Origin: a virus
DNA: 21,925 nt
Strand: one strand, 5' to 3'
Virus record (IMG/VR): IMGVR_UViG_3300025889_001076
Location: 1 to 21,925 of that record
Under the pieces are notes generated by a model, which worked only from the letters and a program-made list of their open reading frames with translations, did not search any database and had not been told where the DNA came from. Shown one piece after another: positions 8,019 to 16,104 of the stretch (within the stretch, counting starts at the first letter, position 1; each line of letters begins with the position of its first letter). Position numbers and translations under genes: made by a program.

Positions 8019-8317
8019 GCCTCAGACGCCTCCGGTGGCTCTGCGAACACGCCGGCAGGCTTCGGAGCAGGCTGCATCCTGCGCGGCGCGGCCTTGGGTT
8101 TCGGAATCTCCACGCCGGCGGGAAGGATGATCTGCGTCGTCTTAGGAATTAATTCCTGTTTGGCGCGGTAGAGCGCGCTCTTTTTCGGGTCGTCCACCCA
8201 GCCGGGAGGAACGTCAAGAGAACGTTGGAAGATGGCGCCGACGCCTGTTTCAGGGTGATACCTCCAAGACGGCCAGCCTTTACCGACGGTGTGGCCTGGA
8301 GGGGCGTTCACTGCCAT
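8015..8317 (-). CDS. Small conserved virion-gene-block protein, 100 aa
   Basis: I take the ATG at 8317, which has AAGGAG seven bases upstream; an extension to 8365 would enter the hairpin and lack this signal. Residues 14-42 carry the pattern W-x-x-W-RYHP-x-x-G-x-G-x-IF followed by VPPGWVDDP. I know this pattern from small proteins beside coat genes in diverse phages, but I cannot name a function for it. The C-terminal third is Pro/Lys/Ala-rich and looks disordered. It lies between coat and adaptor and overlaps the adaptor start by 4 nt. A head-completion or capsid-associated role is inferred from position alone. Confidence 0.6.
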   Translation of the reverse strand: MAVNAPPGHTVGKGWPSWRYHPETGVGAIFQRSLDVPPGWVDDPKKSALYRAKQELIPKTTQIILPAGVEIPKPKAAPRRMQPAPKPAGVFAEPPEASEA

Positions 8318-8342
8318 GTCAAACTCCTTGTGCAAATGGAAA

Positions 8343-8365
8343 GTGGCGCAGCACCATAGCGCCAC
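8343..8365 (-). terminator. Hairpin after coat gene, possible weak terminator
   Basis: On the minus strand GTGGCGC and GCGCCAC form a perfect seven-base-pair stem around a nine-base loop, followed by TTTCCATTT. It lies 28 nt after the coat stop. The following tract is only partly T-rich, so it may attenuate read-through or protect the 3' end of coat message instead of stopping transcription fully. Confidence 0.4.
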
Positions 8366-8382
8366 GCCACTCTCTTAGTCAA
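8353..8382 (-). promoter_or_regulatory. Weak candidate promoter after coat gene
   Basis: The minus strand reads TTGACT (plus 8377-8382, 5/6) with an 18-base spacer to TATGGT (plus 8353-8358, 4/6). It overlaps the hairpin at 8343-8365, so at most one of the two readings may matter. It would serve the neck and tail genes. Confidence 0.25.
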
Positions 8383-8392
8383 CCCAAGGCGG

Positions 8393-9709
8393 TTATGAGC
8401 CGATGATGCGCGTACCCATCTCGCAGTCCGTCACCGAGGCACCGTACACGCAATCCCAACGATGGATGTGCGCGCCGGTCGAGATGTCGGACCCGCGCCA
8501 GTAGCGGATCGAGATGCCCGTCTCCGGGTCGGTGGCGAAGCTGGACTCGCCGGTGAACGGCGTTTCGAGCTTGGCCGACACCATGGCGATAGCGTTCTTC
8601 CGCCAAGCTGCGCGCACGGTGTACGCCGTGGACGCCGCGCCGACGAAGTTGACGTTGGCTCCGTCAACCGCCGCCGCGCTCACAGTCGCGAACGCGGTGT
8701 TAGCGTTGGTGTCCACGCCGTCGCTCGTGCCGGGAACGATGAGCGGAGGCGTGATAACCAGGTCCGTCTCGTTGCTGGAGAACGTCGCGGCAGATACGAC
8801 GGTGAACTGCTTCAGCCACGGAAGGGCCTTGCCGTTGCGCCAGTCGTAATCGTACACGCCCGCGATGGTCAGCACTTCGCCCGCCGTGATCGTGGTAGCG
8901 TCGGTCGTCGCGCCGTCGATGTGAATGGTCTGAGTGTAAGACCCAGCGTTCTTCACGTCGCGGTAGTTGACCGAAAGCGTACCGTTGTCGATCTGGCAAT
9001 CGTCGGCCGTCGCAACGCGCGAGCCGGTCGTCAACGTGGCGCATTGCTGCGTCTGGTAGAAGTTGACTTCCGAGATCATCGGGATACGGGCACGCTTCAA
9101 AGCGTCGGCGTTCTCGCTCTGGATATTGGACGACGCGATGTTGCCCATGATGAGTTCGCCGTCGGCCGGGTCGATGGTGGCGTTGAGCCCTTCCGTCGGC
9201 ACGCCGAGCTTGGCAAGGCGGGTGTAAGCCGCACGGGCCTGCACAGCCGATGCGATCGGGCTGGCAGCGGTTGCCGTGAGAGCGTTCACCGAGCCGGTAG
9301 CGGCGCCGGAAACCCAATTGTTGAAGCCCAGCACCTTCGACTGAAGGAACTTGTCGATTTGGTGCGAGAGCGTCTGCGCGGCGGACTTCATCGACTCGCT
9401 GCGCATAAGCTGGTTCCAACTCGTGATCGACTCAATGTCGCCGATCGACAAGTGGACCTTCGCGTACTGGTTGACGGCGATGTTGATGCTGCCGGTCACA
9501 ACGTCCTGCGTCGCGAGCGCGGCGCTGTACGCCGACGCGTCATTCGGAGCGAAGCGCGGGGGACGCTTGACGCTGATGGTCAGGCCATTCTGGTCGGTGA
9601 CTTCGTTGCGGTGGCGGCCGTCAACGAGCTTGCCCGTGACGAGGTTGTTCTTCGCCAGCAAGAGCATGACGTTCGCGTATTCGGTAGCATTGAGAAATGC
9701 GTTAGCCAT
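8393..9709 (-). CDS. Major capsid (coat) protein, P22 gp5-like
   Basis: The length (438 residues; P22 coat is 430) and element order fit the P22 branch of the HK97 fold. An N-terminal arm is followed by the P-loop region with SIGDIESITSW (88-98), a long spine helix (about 105-125, MKSAAQTLSHQIDKFLQSKV), and the segment LNATIDPADGELIMGN (175-190). Residues 224-330 fit the inserted I-domain, with QIDNGTLSVNY, then TAGEVLTIAGVYDYDW, then TDLVITPP. The last part, TGISIRYWRGSDISTGAHIH and RWDCVYGA, matches the closing beta strands. It follows the scaffold gene by 38 nt. A perfect hairpin (9713-9736) overlaps its ribosome-binding site, which may tune expression of this most abundant protein. Confidence 0.85.
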   Translation of the reverse strand: MANAFLNATEYANVMLLLAKNNLVTGKLVDGRHRNEVTDQNGLTISVKRPPRFAPNDASAYSAALATQDVVTGSINIAVNQYAKVHLSIGDIESITSWNQLMRSESMKSAAQTLSHQIDKFLQSKVLGFNNWVSGAATGSVNALTATAASPIASAVQARAAYTRLAKLGVPTEGLNATIDPADGELIMGNIASSNIQSENADALKRARIPMISEVNFYQTQQCATLTTGSRVATADDCQIDNGTLSVNYRDVKNAGSYTQTIHIDGATTDATTITAGEVLTIAGVYDYDWRNGKALPWLKQFTVVSAATFSSNETDLVITPPLIVPGTSDGVDTNANTAFATVSAAAVDGANVNFVGAASTAYTVRAAWRKNAIAMVSAKLETPFTGESSFATDPETGISIRYWRGSDISTGAHIHRWDCVYGASVTDCEMGTRIIGS

Positions 9710-9712
9710 TTT

Positions 9713-9736
9713 CCTAGCTCACTTGCGCGAGCTAGG
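9713..9736 (-). promoter_or_regulatory. Hairpin overlapping coat ribosome-binding site
   Basis: On the minus strand CCTAGCTC and GAGCTAGG form a perfect eight-base-pair stem with an eight-base loop. The AGGA of the coat Shine-Dalgarno is the 3' base of the stem, four bases before the ATG at 9709. The A-run that follows excludes an intrinsic terminator. Control of coat translation or 5'-end stabilisation after processing are the likely roles. Confidence 0.55.
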
Positions 9737-9747
9737 GCGTTGTCGGC

Positions 9748-10746
9748 CTAACTGCGCTGGTTTGTGGTCGCCATAGCCTCGAACGCCGAAAAATCGTTGG
9801 TGTCGGGGCCTACGGAGAACCTGCCTCCTGCTCCTCTCGGCTGCTTAGGCGCGGGCTGGAGCTTCAGCGGTTGCGTGGGTGTCGTGGGTTTTAGTTCTTC
9901 TGGCTTTGCAGCCGCGAACCGCGCCTCTAGGCGACCGAACGCAGCGGCCTGCTTATGAAGCGGGGCGCTGAGAACCTTACGACCCTCGGTGTCGGTCATA
10001 AGGTGGTAGAGAATCTTCTCGCCTACCTCCGAGCTGAGCACCATGTCGAAAAGCACGTCCGGTATGGAGACTTGCCCTTTGACAACCGGCTCGATGACCT
10101 TCTCGCGAAAATCCTCGAACTCGACTTCTCCGCGCTCGCACACGGCCTTCGTAGTAGTTGCGCGTTCTTGAGCTTCACGCTCAGCGGCCTCGCGCTGCCG
10201 AATATTCCTGTGCGCCTGCTCCGCGTGGTACGCGGTAACGTCGGCGATGTAGCGTTCGTCAAGCTGCCCGAACTCGTACTTATCCGGGTCAGGCTTTCCG
10301 TCCGCGTTAGGAATATTGTCCTGTTTTTTCGGATGTGTCAAGTCGCCCCTGCGAGGCACTGCTTCGCCGCGTTCTAAGGCGGCAAGGCGTTCCTCCAGAG
10401 CGGCCCTCTGGCGGCGTTCCTCGGCGACCTGACGCTCCGCCTCACGGCGGGCGTGCGTCAGTTCACCGATGCGCTCTTGGACCGTCTTTTTGGGTTTTTC
10501 CTTGGGCTTTTCTTGTTCTTCAGGCGCGTCGCCTCCTTCTCCAGACGCATCAGCGTCGGAGGATTCTTCAGACGCGACCGCAGATTCTTCGTCTTTGGCG
10601 GGCTCAGCGTCTCCGCTCCCAGCCGATCCATCGTCTTTTGCACCTGCGTCGGCGTCGGCCACGGGTTGAACCAAGACGCCATCCCGGTAAGAATCGCTGA
10701 CAAACCCCTCGAAAGCATTTTCACTCTCCTTGTTTGGACTCGGCAC
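9748..10746 (-). CDS. Scaffolding protein
   Basis: The 332-residue protein (P22 scaffold is 303) has an acidic, low-complexity stretch rich in Asp, Glu, Ala and Ser at 31-78. A Lys/Pro hinge follows at 79-88, then a strongly charged coiled-coil region at 88-128 (VQERIGELTHARREAERQVA). A mixed helical part runs to about 275, then a Pro/Lys/Gln-rich tail. This layout and the position between portal and coat are those of a capsid scaffold. It should direct coat assembly and then leave the prohead. The start is a GTG at 10746, backed by AAGGAG nine bases upstream, inside the portal gene; the overlap is 26 nt. There is little sequence motif to match, so the call relies on composition and synteny. 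Confidence 0.8.
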   Translation of the reverse strand: MPSPNKESENAFEGFVSDSYRDGVLVQPVADADAGAKDDGSAGSGDAEPAKDEESAVASEESSDADASGEGGDAPEEQEKPKEKPKKTVQERIGELTHARREAERQVAEERRQRAALEERLAALERGEAVPRRGDLTHPKKQDNIPNADGKPDPDKYEFGQLDERYIADVTAYHAEQAHRNIRQREAAEREAQERATTTKAVCERGEVEFEDFREKVIEPVVKGQVSIPDVLFDMVLSSEVGEKILYHLMTDTEGRKVLSAPLHKQAAAFGRLEARFAAAKPEELKPTTPTQPLKLQPAPKQPRGAGGRFSVGPDTNDFSAFEAMATTNQRS

Positions 10747-12772
10747 GCTTTTCTTCTCCTTCGTGGGCGACGCTGATCGCGTCTAGGTGATCGTGCAGCA
10801 TAGTGCTGCGCGCCTTCGTCTCCTCGGACGCGGCTTTGATCCGGGTATTGTCGGGCACCGCCGCTGCCTGCTCACGCAACAACGCAGCACGGGCGCGCTT
10901 CTCCTCGATAGTAGCCAACTTCTCAGCAATCTCGGTCTGCGCCATCTTCATATCGACTTCTGACTTGAGAGCGGCTGCTCTGGCTGCGCCTTCTTGTGCC
11001 GCTTGCTCCTCCGGGGTTTCCGGTTCGACGAGACCCGGCGGTAACATTTTACGCGCACGTTCCGCCATTTTGTCGGAGCCTGGGAAGTCAAAAGCCTCGA
11101 ACCACAAGTCAAGCATAGGCTGCATCGCCTGCGGAGCAGCGTTGAACACCGTCTCCATGCTTTGCCTCTGCTCCAGGCGCTTCGTGACGTAGCTCGGGCC
11201 GGTTGTGACCGTGACAGTGTACTTGCCTCCCGTGATGTCGATGCCGCCCGCTTGGTTGAGGGCTTGGAGCGAAACCTTGTCGTCTGGACCAAGAACTTTC
11301 TCGATGCGCGGCCCCGAGTAAACGTAACGGATGAGCTGGTTGGCAACGCGGCCGCACTCCTCGATCGCCATGTTTTCGTTGTCAATAAACACCACGGAGC
11401 CAAGCTCACCGACGCGCTGCCGCGCCACAATCGCGCGCCCGCTTACCTCGTTCGACTGTTGCCCGAGTGCCGCCTCGTGGATGTTGGAAATGTCTTTGAG
11501 GACCTGCTTATTGCGGTCCACTTCCTCGCTGATGGCGGGCTCAAGCTGCGCGGGCGGAACCTGCGTCGGCATTTGCCCCGCTTCGCCGTTGAAAATCAGC
11601 AAAGGGTCGTCGCTGATATGCGCGTCACGCCACTCTTTCTCGCGCCCTTGCACAGCCTCCGCGGAAGCGATGAACTTCGCCTTGGGGGTCTGGAGCAGCT
11701 TCTCGGCGCGCACGGAGCGCCAGTAGTTCAAATACCGCTGCGGATCCTTGAGGAACCGGACAATGCCCCAGCGGTGCCATTTGCCGTCCGCGAAAATCTC
11801 CCAGCCGGGAACGCGGAACACAGGCACGCGGTAAATCGGAAGGTCGTATGGCCCGGCCAATAGGTCCGTTCCCGTTACAATGTAGAGTTGAGCATACGGG
11901 CACAGCGCATCTTCTCGGATCATCGGCGCCCCCGTCGTGGGGTCAACCGCGATCATGGCCGGGTCAACCGGCCCCTCGTCGAGCCAATGGATAGCGCCGT
12001 TCGTCAGCATCGCGACAGGCCGAATACGCTTGCGCATACGCCAGAACGAAGCCACGCGCACCGTGTCTTGGTCCAGCCACCCGTTCGCAAGCAGCGATGG
12101 GTCGGTCAACACATCTGCGGCCGTCGCCCACGGGTACTCCCGCTGAAAGTCCTTTTTCGACATGCGATCGGAGATCGTGACGTGCCGCGCGTCGCGCCCT
12201 GTCGGATCGGTACGCATCCGGTCCCACAGCACCGACAGATGATCGGGGAAGCCCTCAATCACCATGTCCTGCTTGAACACGTCGTCATAGGCTTCTTCGA
12301 GCTTAAGCTGGAAGTTGCCGATGCCGCAGACGATCTGCGTCTCGCTCGCCGCGTCGAAAGCAACCTTGGCGCGCGATGTCTTCTGCATGTTGCGCAAAAG
12401 CCCTTCGCGCACGGTCGCCTCTGCCTTGTTGCCGCCGCCGTCGGGAAGAACCTTAATCGCAACCTCGTTGAGCCGCCTGTTGCCCGTCACCTGCCCGACA
12501 AATGCCGGCATGTAGTTTTCGGTCATTACAGGCTTCTTTTTGCGCGCCCTGCGCGCCTTTACGGCAGTATCCCACTGATCTCCGACGAAAAACTGCATGT
12601 CCTCAGTGGCGGCGTCGCGGTTTTCCTTGTCCGCCGCCTCGTCGAGCGCAACCTCGTCGCGGATATACGCGAGAAATTCCTCTTTACTGGCGAAGTCGTC
12701 GGGTGGCTGGATCTCGGGAGCCTCCTGCGACTCCTTCTCTGCCACGTTCGCGGACGAGAGAGACTTCAGCAT
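10721..12772 (-). CDS. Portal protein, P22 gp1-like
   Basis: The 683-residue protein (P22 portal is 725) shows the family's N-terminal pattern: a charged helix, then FFVGDQWD at 61-68 and TENYMPAFVGQVTGNRRLNE at 84-103. Further on come SVLWDRMRTDPTGRDARH, DDPLLIFNGEAG and NIHEAALGQQSNEVSGRAIV, typical of the P22 portal core and crown side. The last 75 residues (from about 608) are a continuous charged helix, as in the P22 C-terminal barrel. It forms the dodecameric vertex through which DNA is packaged and ejected. The ATG at 12772 overlaps the end of the 73-residue gene by 7 nt; the ribosome-binding site is weak (GAAGG, about 12 bases away), so coupling is likely. Confidence 0.9.
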   Translation of the reverse strand: MLKSLSSANVAEKESQEAPEIQPPDDFASKEEFLAYIRDEVALDEAADKENRDAATEDMQFFVGDQWDTAVKARRARKKKPVMTENYMPAFVGQVTGNRRLNEVAIKVLPDGGGNKAEATVREGLLRNMQKTSRAKVAFDAASETQIVCGIGNFQLKLEEAYDDVFKQDMVIEGFPDHLSVLWDRMRTDPTGRDARHVTISDRMSKKDFQREYPWATAADVLTDPSLLANGWLDQDTVRVASFWRMRKRIRPVAMLTNGAIHWLDEGPVDPAMIAVDPTTGAPMIREDALCPYAQLYIVTGTDLLAGPYDLPIYRVPVFRVPGWEIFADGKWHRWGIVRFLKDPQRYLNYWRSVRAEKLLQTPKAKFIASAEAVQGREKEWRDAHISDDPLLIFNGEAGQMPTQVPPAQLEPAISEEVDRNKQVLKDISNIHEAALGQQSNEVSGRAIVARQRVGELGSVVFIDNENMAIEECGRVANQLIRYVYSGPRIEKVLGPDDKVSLQALNQAGGIDITGGKYTVTVTTGPSYVTKRLEQRQSMETVFNAAPQAMQPMLDLWFEAFDFPGSDKMAERARKMLPPGLVEPETPEEQAAQEGAARAAALKSEVDMKMAQTEIAEKLATIEEKRARAALLREQAAAVPDNTRIKAASEETKARSTMLHDHLDAISVAHEGEEKRAESKQGE

Positions 12773-12987
12773 TTTGCAGCCGACCTTCCCGCCATCTCCT
12801 TACACACGCGGAACTTTTCCGGAGGAGTGTAGCGCATTTGGTCAACGGTCAACCGGTCGAAAGTTATTGGGCGGTCCATACTCGCCGAATGAGTCAGGCG
12901 AACACCGCAGGGCATGTCCTTCTCCGCCGGGAAACCTTCCCAGCGCCGAATCGTGCCTGTGGCGGCCGCAAGTTCGACGAAAATCAT
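12766..12987 (-). CDS. Unknown small protein between terminase and portal, 73 aa
   Basis: I do not recognise this protein. It begins directly after the large terminase stop (TGA then ATG) and ends 7 nt inside the portal gene, filling a gap that would otherwise be 215 nt long in a tightly packed operon. That coupling is the main support for it being real. The sequence has two Cys residues (C27, C62) plus a C-terminal Cys, and a basic C-terminal third (YTPPEKFRVCKEMAGRSA). No membrane segment or known motif is seen. The Shine-Dalgarno is poor. It may be a DNA-binding or packaging accessory, but that is a guess from position. Confidence 0.5.
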   Translation of the reverse strand: MIFVELAAATGTIRRWEGFPAEKDMPCGVRLTHSASMDRPITFDRLTVDQMRYTPPEKFRVCKEMAGRSAAKC

Positions 12988-14613
12988 TCAGCCCATCCAC
13001 TCGTAAGCGGAGCCCTGAGAGGTGTCATCCTGCCATATCTCTACGCTACGATTGGCCGGACTGTCAACGTCCCCGAATTTAGGAACCGGCTTTGGCTCGC
13101 TGAACTTCGTTATGAACTCATTCTGAGCGAAAGTAAGCGCGATGGCGTCGGCTAGGTCCGGAGAACGCACACCCCTCCGCTTCATCTCGTCCTTGCTCTC
13201 AAGCAGAAAGTCGCCGCTGAGGCGCGGCTTCATCTTGGGCGCCGTCATGTCCGCCTGAAGCGCGTCAAGGTCGGGGATGGAAGGCCCCAAATCGTCCATG
13301 AGCCAGTCGCGAAGCCGCTGCCACATCTCCGCGCGGCGGTTCGCCGGGCCGGGCGCTTTGGGCTTGGCGAGCTTCTGCTCGGCCGTTCCGCCGAAGTTAA
13401 CGCCCCTCACCTTTTCGACATACTTGGGGCCGATATGCTTTAGCCCCGTCACAATGGCGTGGCCGATGCCACCGGCGTCCACGTTAACTCGCGCTGGGTC
13501 CATCTCGTCGATCAGCGAGCGCACCCACGCGATACCCTCCTGCGCGTCGATCTTGCTGCGGTGCTTGACCCACAAGACCTGCGGGCCGCGGCGCGCGGCT
13601 ACGCTGAAGCGGTCCCCGCCCATGCTTGCAGGGTCAACCCCCAGGATCATCGGGCCGTAGCCCTCCGTTGCGCGCTTACGAGCGCGTAAGACGTGCAAAG
13701 GTGCTATGAAGGGCTCATGCGCCGCCGTAACCCAAGCCTCGGCGGCTGTGGAGGGGTACTCCTGCCTGAAAAGGGATTCGGAGCGCAACTCCATGATCTT
13801 CGCGCGGCGCCACGCCATCTGCGCGAGTGAAAGGCCGAATGCCTCGGCATACTCGGCCTCGCTCATCGCGCCTTCTTCTGCGTCGCTCAGAAGCTCGAAA
13901 CCGGTCTCCGGCTCACGCGAATACTCAGGAGACACGAACCACGGCACGAAAATCGCGATGTAGTCCCCGCGCCCGGCCTCTGCGTCCTGCCACCGCTCGT
14001 AAAACTCTCCGCCTGGTCCGTTGGCGGTGGACTCAAGGATAACCTCGGTCCCTTCCAGCAACGGCACCGCCTGAACGGACGATGCGAAGTGATCCGCCGC
14101 GTTCGACCAGAACGCGACTTCGGAGCCGTGGAACAGTGAAATGGAACGCGATCGACCTCCGGCCTTCTGCCCTGCCGTCGCGACGACGTAGGACGAGTCC
14201 AACTTGTCGAACACAAGCTCTTTTACGTTGGAGGTGCCAATATGAGGAGCAACAGGGTTGTGTCGCTGATAGCGGTCAACGATCCCGAAGAGGTTGTCGG
14301 AAGCGGTCTGCTCATGGGCGAGGATGTAGGTGTTGGTGCCACCATAAAGACTAGTGCGGTGATAAAAGCGCCCAGCAACGTAAGTGGAAGCGCCCTGCTG
14401 GCGGCCCTTGAGAATAAGCGCCCTAACCCAGCCTTTTTCATCCTTCTGCTCCTCCAGCCGAGAATGGATAAGCCGCTGCGCCGTGTTAAGCGCAAGCGGC
14501 TCCGTCTTACCCCCCTTAGTGCGGATACTAAGGCACTGCGCCGCGAAGAGTGGGAAATCTTCGCGGTACAGCGCCAGTCGTTGAGCCAGCTTTAACCTGT
14601 CTTCAGGGCTCAC
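12988..14613 (-). CDS. terL: Terminase large subunit
   Basis: The packaging motor ATPase and nuclease, 541 residues. In the ATPase domain a deviant Walker A lies at 70-77 (GRQQGAST), a Walker B with hydrophobic strand and catalytic Glu at 158-164 (ISLFHGSE), and a coupling motif at 192-198 (ILESTAN). The RNase H-like nuclease domain has the three expected acidic residues: D327 in ILGVDPASMGGDRF, D379 in VNVDAGGIGHA and D489 in SPDLADAIALTFA. The start is a GTG at 14613, two bases after the stop of the second paralogue. No clear Shine-Dalgarno precedes it and no in-frame ATG is nearby, so coupled translation is likely. It works with the small terminase and docks on the portal encoded downstream. 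It is separated from the small subunit by four genes, which is unusual. Confidence 0.92.
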   Translation of the reverse strand: MSPEDRLKLAQRLALYREDFPLFAAQCLSIRTKGGKTEPLALNTAQRLIHSRLEEQKDEKGWVRALILKGRQQGASTYVAGRFYHRTSLYGGTNTYILAHEQTASDNLFGIVDRYQRHNPVAPHIGTSNVKELVFDKLDSSYVVATAGQKAGGRSRSISLFHGSEVAFWSNAADHFASSVQAVPLLEGTEVILESTANGPGGEFYERWQDAEAGRGDYIAIFVPWFVSPEYSREPETGFELLSDAEEGAMSEAEYAEAFGLSLAQMAWRRAKIMELRSESLFRQEYPSTAAEAWVTAAHEPFIAPLHVLRARKRATEGYGPMILGVDPASMGGDRFSVAARRGPQVLWVKHRSKIDAQEGIAWVRSLIDEMDPARVNVDAGGIGHAIVTGLKHIGPKYVEKVRGVNFGGTAEQKLAKPKAPGPANRRAEMWQRLRDWLMDDLGPSIPDLDALQADMTAPKMKPRLSGDFLLESKDEMKRRGVRSPDLADAIALTFAQNEFITKFSEPKPVPKFGDVDSPANRSVEIWQDDTSQGSAYEWMG

Positions 14614-14615
14614 GA

Positions 14616-15185
14616 TTACGAAGTGACGTTGCCAACCTCTGCAAGCCAGATGTCAACGGTGCCGTTGAACGTCAGCGTCCCATCTGCCGCGAGCCCGTCA
14701 TCGTCGCACGCGGCGTTGAGATAAATGTCGTTCGTAGCAGAGTCGATGATGGCTCCTGGGCTGTAGGAAGCCGTGTTGGAAGTAATGCGGGACGCCTCGA
14801 TGGAGAAGCCTGACGCCTGCGCGTCCTTGTCCTGCGCCCCGAGAATGTTGGCGTCGGCGCCGTCGAGAGCTTCAGAAGCGGCGGTAACGGATCCAACCGA
14901 GAACACGATGTCGTCGGCGGTGACAAAATCCCCCCCTTTAGTGACAACGAGATCGACCTCGGAGTTGAGAACAACGAAGTTCTTATCAGGGAGCCGCGCA
15001 ACTGCGGTCCCGCCGATCGACGTAGCTCCAGAGACTACGGTCACAACCACATTGGTAAGGGTAAGCGTAATGCGCTGAACCCTCGACTCGTTGCTTCTGG
15101 TATGCGCGACAACCGCGCCGTTAAGGAAAACCGCAGGGGTTACGGCAACAGGTTCGCCTATCTTCAGTTCAAGGGGCGTAGTCAT
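14616..15185 (-). CDS. Beta-rich phage protein, paralogue B of a tandem pair
   Basis: The 189-residue protein is nearly all alternating hydrophobic and small polar residues, suggesting a beta fold. It is a paralogue of the preceding gene. Both have an ITLTxxxVTV strand, a (F/V)xLPD(K/R)N(F/I) motif (here RLPDKNFVVLNSEVDLVV), an AADDI or TADDI segment, and end in GT(V/I)D(L/I)W followed by xxxVGNVTS. The start has GGAGGAT five to seven bases upstream. Placed just before the large terminase, it could be a capsid decoration or other virion protein, but I know no function for it. It lacks the 40-residue N-terminal extension of its partner. Confidence 0.6.
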   Translation of the reverse strand: MTTPLELKIGEPVAVTPAVFLNGAVVAHTRSNESRVQRITLTLTNVVVTVVSGATSIGGTAVARLPDKNFVVLNSEVDLVVTKGGDFVTADDIVFSVGSVTAASEALDGADANILGAQDKDAQASGFSIEASRITSNTASYSPGAIIDSATNDIYLNAACDDDGLAADGTLTFNGTVDIWLAEVGNVTS

Positions 15186-15215
15186 TTACAATCCTCCAAA
15201 AGGTTGAAGCCGTAA

Positions 15216-15242
15216 CCCAAGTGCTCGCGGCCGGAGCAGGGA
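15216..15242 (-). repeat. 27-nt direct repeat with hairpin, copy 1
   Basis: Identical over 27 bases to 15978-16004. It contains TGCTC-7 nt-GAGCA, a five-base-pair GC-rich hairpin, and lies in the leader of paralogue B, as copy 2 lies in the leader of paralogue A. The flanking bases toward higher coordinates remain similar, so it is part of the duplicated unit. Confidence 0.7.
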
Positions 15243-15274
15243 GAGAAGGACCTGCGCCTCTTCAAGGCTCACGG

Positions 15275-15958
15275 TTACGAGGTTACGTTACCTACGTCGT
15301 AGTACCAGAGGTCGATGGTGCCCGTGCAGGTGAGCGTGTCGTCAGCGTCCATCACGGCACCGACCGCCGTGGCGTTGAGGTAAAGCACGTTGTTGGCCGC
15401 GTCGGGAACCGCGATGTCCACCGCCGTCCCTACCGCCGAGAACTTACTCGCCGCGAACGTCACGGTGAGCGCGTCGGTGTCGATGGTCGTAACCGGGATG
15501 ATGTTCTGCATCGTGGTCGAAAGCGTGTTGTTGGACGCAACCGCCGTCCCGATGCCCATGGTGATGTCGTCAGCCGCTGCGATGCCGTCAGTGACATTGC
15601 CTTTGACCACCGATAAGTTGGCTTCGGCATTGACAATGATGATATTGCGATCCGGCAGGGTGACGAAAGCAGAGCCGCCATATTCCCCGTCGCTGTCGTC
15701 AACCGTAACGACAAAATCGGTAAGGGTAATGCGAACGTGGCGCAGCGCCTCGGGATAGTCGGAAGTAATCGCCGCGTTCGTAGCGGCTACGGGACCGGTG
15801 CCCGCGGTCGCGGGCGTGGTGGGGGCGGAATACTTGGCGCTTGGAAGGTTCTGATCGACCAGGTTAACGAGAGTTTCGTAAATACCGGGCTCAAGAACGG
15901 TCTGCTGGCCGAGTTCTCGGAGGCTAAGTCGGGTAGTCGTTTCGCCGTCACCTGCCAT
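15275..15958 (-). CDS. Beta-rich phage protein, paralogue A of a tandem pair
   Basis: I choose the ATG at 15958 (AAGGAAG six bases upstream) over an upstream TTG at 15982. The 227-residue product opens with a polar helix-prone segment (about residues 1-40, containing SLRELGQQTVLEPGIYETL) absent from its paralogue. It then shares the same beta body: RITLTDFVVTVDDSDG, VTLPDRNIIIVNAEANLSVV, AADDITMGIG, and the ending GTIDLWYYDVGNVTS. No catalytic motif or signal peptide is seen. It is the first gene after a good promoter (16076-16104), which suggests high expression and would suit a virion component such as a decoration protein. The function is unknown. Confidence 0.6.
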   Translation of the reverse strand: MAGDGETTTRLSLRELGQQTVLEPGIYETLVNLVDQNLPSAKYSAPTTPATAGTGPVAATNAAITSDYPEALRHVRITLTDFVVTVDDSDGEYGGSAFVTLPDRNIIIVNAEANLSVVKGNVTDGIAAADDITMGIGTAVASNNTLSTTMQNIIPVTTIDTDALTVTFAASKFSAVGTAVDIAVPDAANNVLYLNATAVGAVMDADDTLTCTGTIDLWYYDVGNVTS

Positions 15959-15977
15959 GGCTTCTTCCTTCTTAAGT

Positions 15978-16004
15978 CCCAAGTGCTCGCGGCCGGAGCA
16001 GGGA
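15978..16004 (-). repeat. 27-nt direct repeat with hairpin, copy 2
   Basis: Exact second copy of 15216-15242, in the leader of paralogue A between the promoter and the ATG at 15958. The TGCTC/GAGCA stem is preserved. Confidence 0.7.
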
Positions 16005-16075
16005 GGGGAGGGCCTGCGTCACGGCCGCAAGACTATGCCAGCGGCCCAAGGAGCGAGGCGCTATGGCGTGACGGC

Positions 16076-16104
16076 ACTATGCCGTAGGACTTTTTTCCTG
16101 TCAA
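16076..16104 (-). promoter_or_regulatory. Candidate sigma70-type promoter for paralogue pair and head genes
   Basis: The minus strand has a perfect -35 box TTGACA (plus 16099-16104), a 17-base spacer, and CATAGT (plus 16076-16081, 4/6) as the -10 box. It overlaps the stop of the 58-residue gene and faces a leader of about 110 nt. This is the best promoter match in the window. Confidence 0.55.

Noticed and set aside
8462-9751. Plus-strand open frame of 429 residues
   Set aside because: It is the antisense of the coat gene; composition is Arg/Val/Gly-rich without motifs, and no plausible plus-strand promoter or ribosome-binding site was seen.
11888-12832. Plus-strand open frame of 314 residues
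   Set aside because: It is the antisense of the portal gene, with typical shadow composition.
12846-12860. Tandem GTTGACC motif on the minus strand as a promoter for the portal
   Set aside because: It encodes part of the 73-residue protein, and the only -10-like box nearby is at a 15-base spacing.
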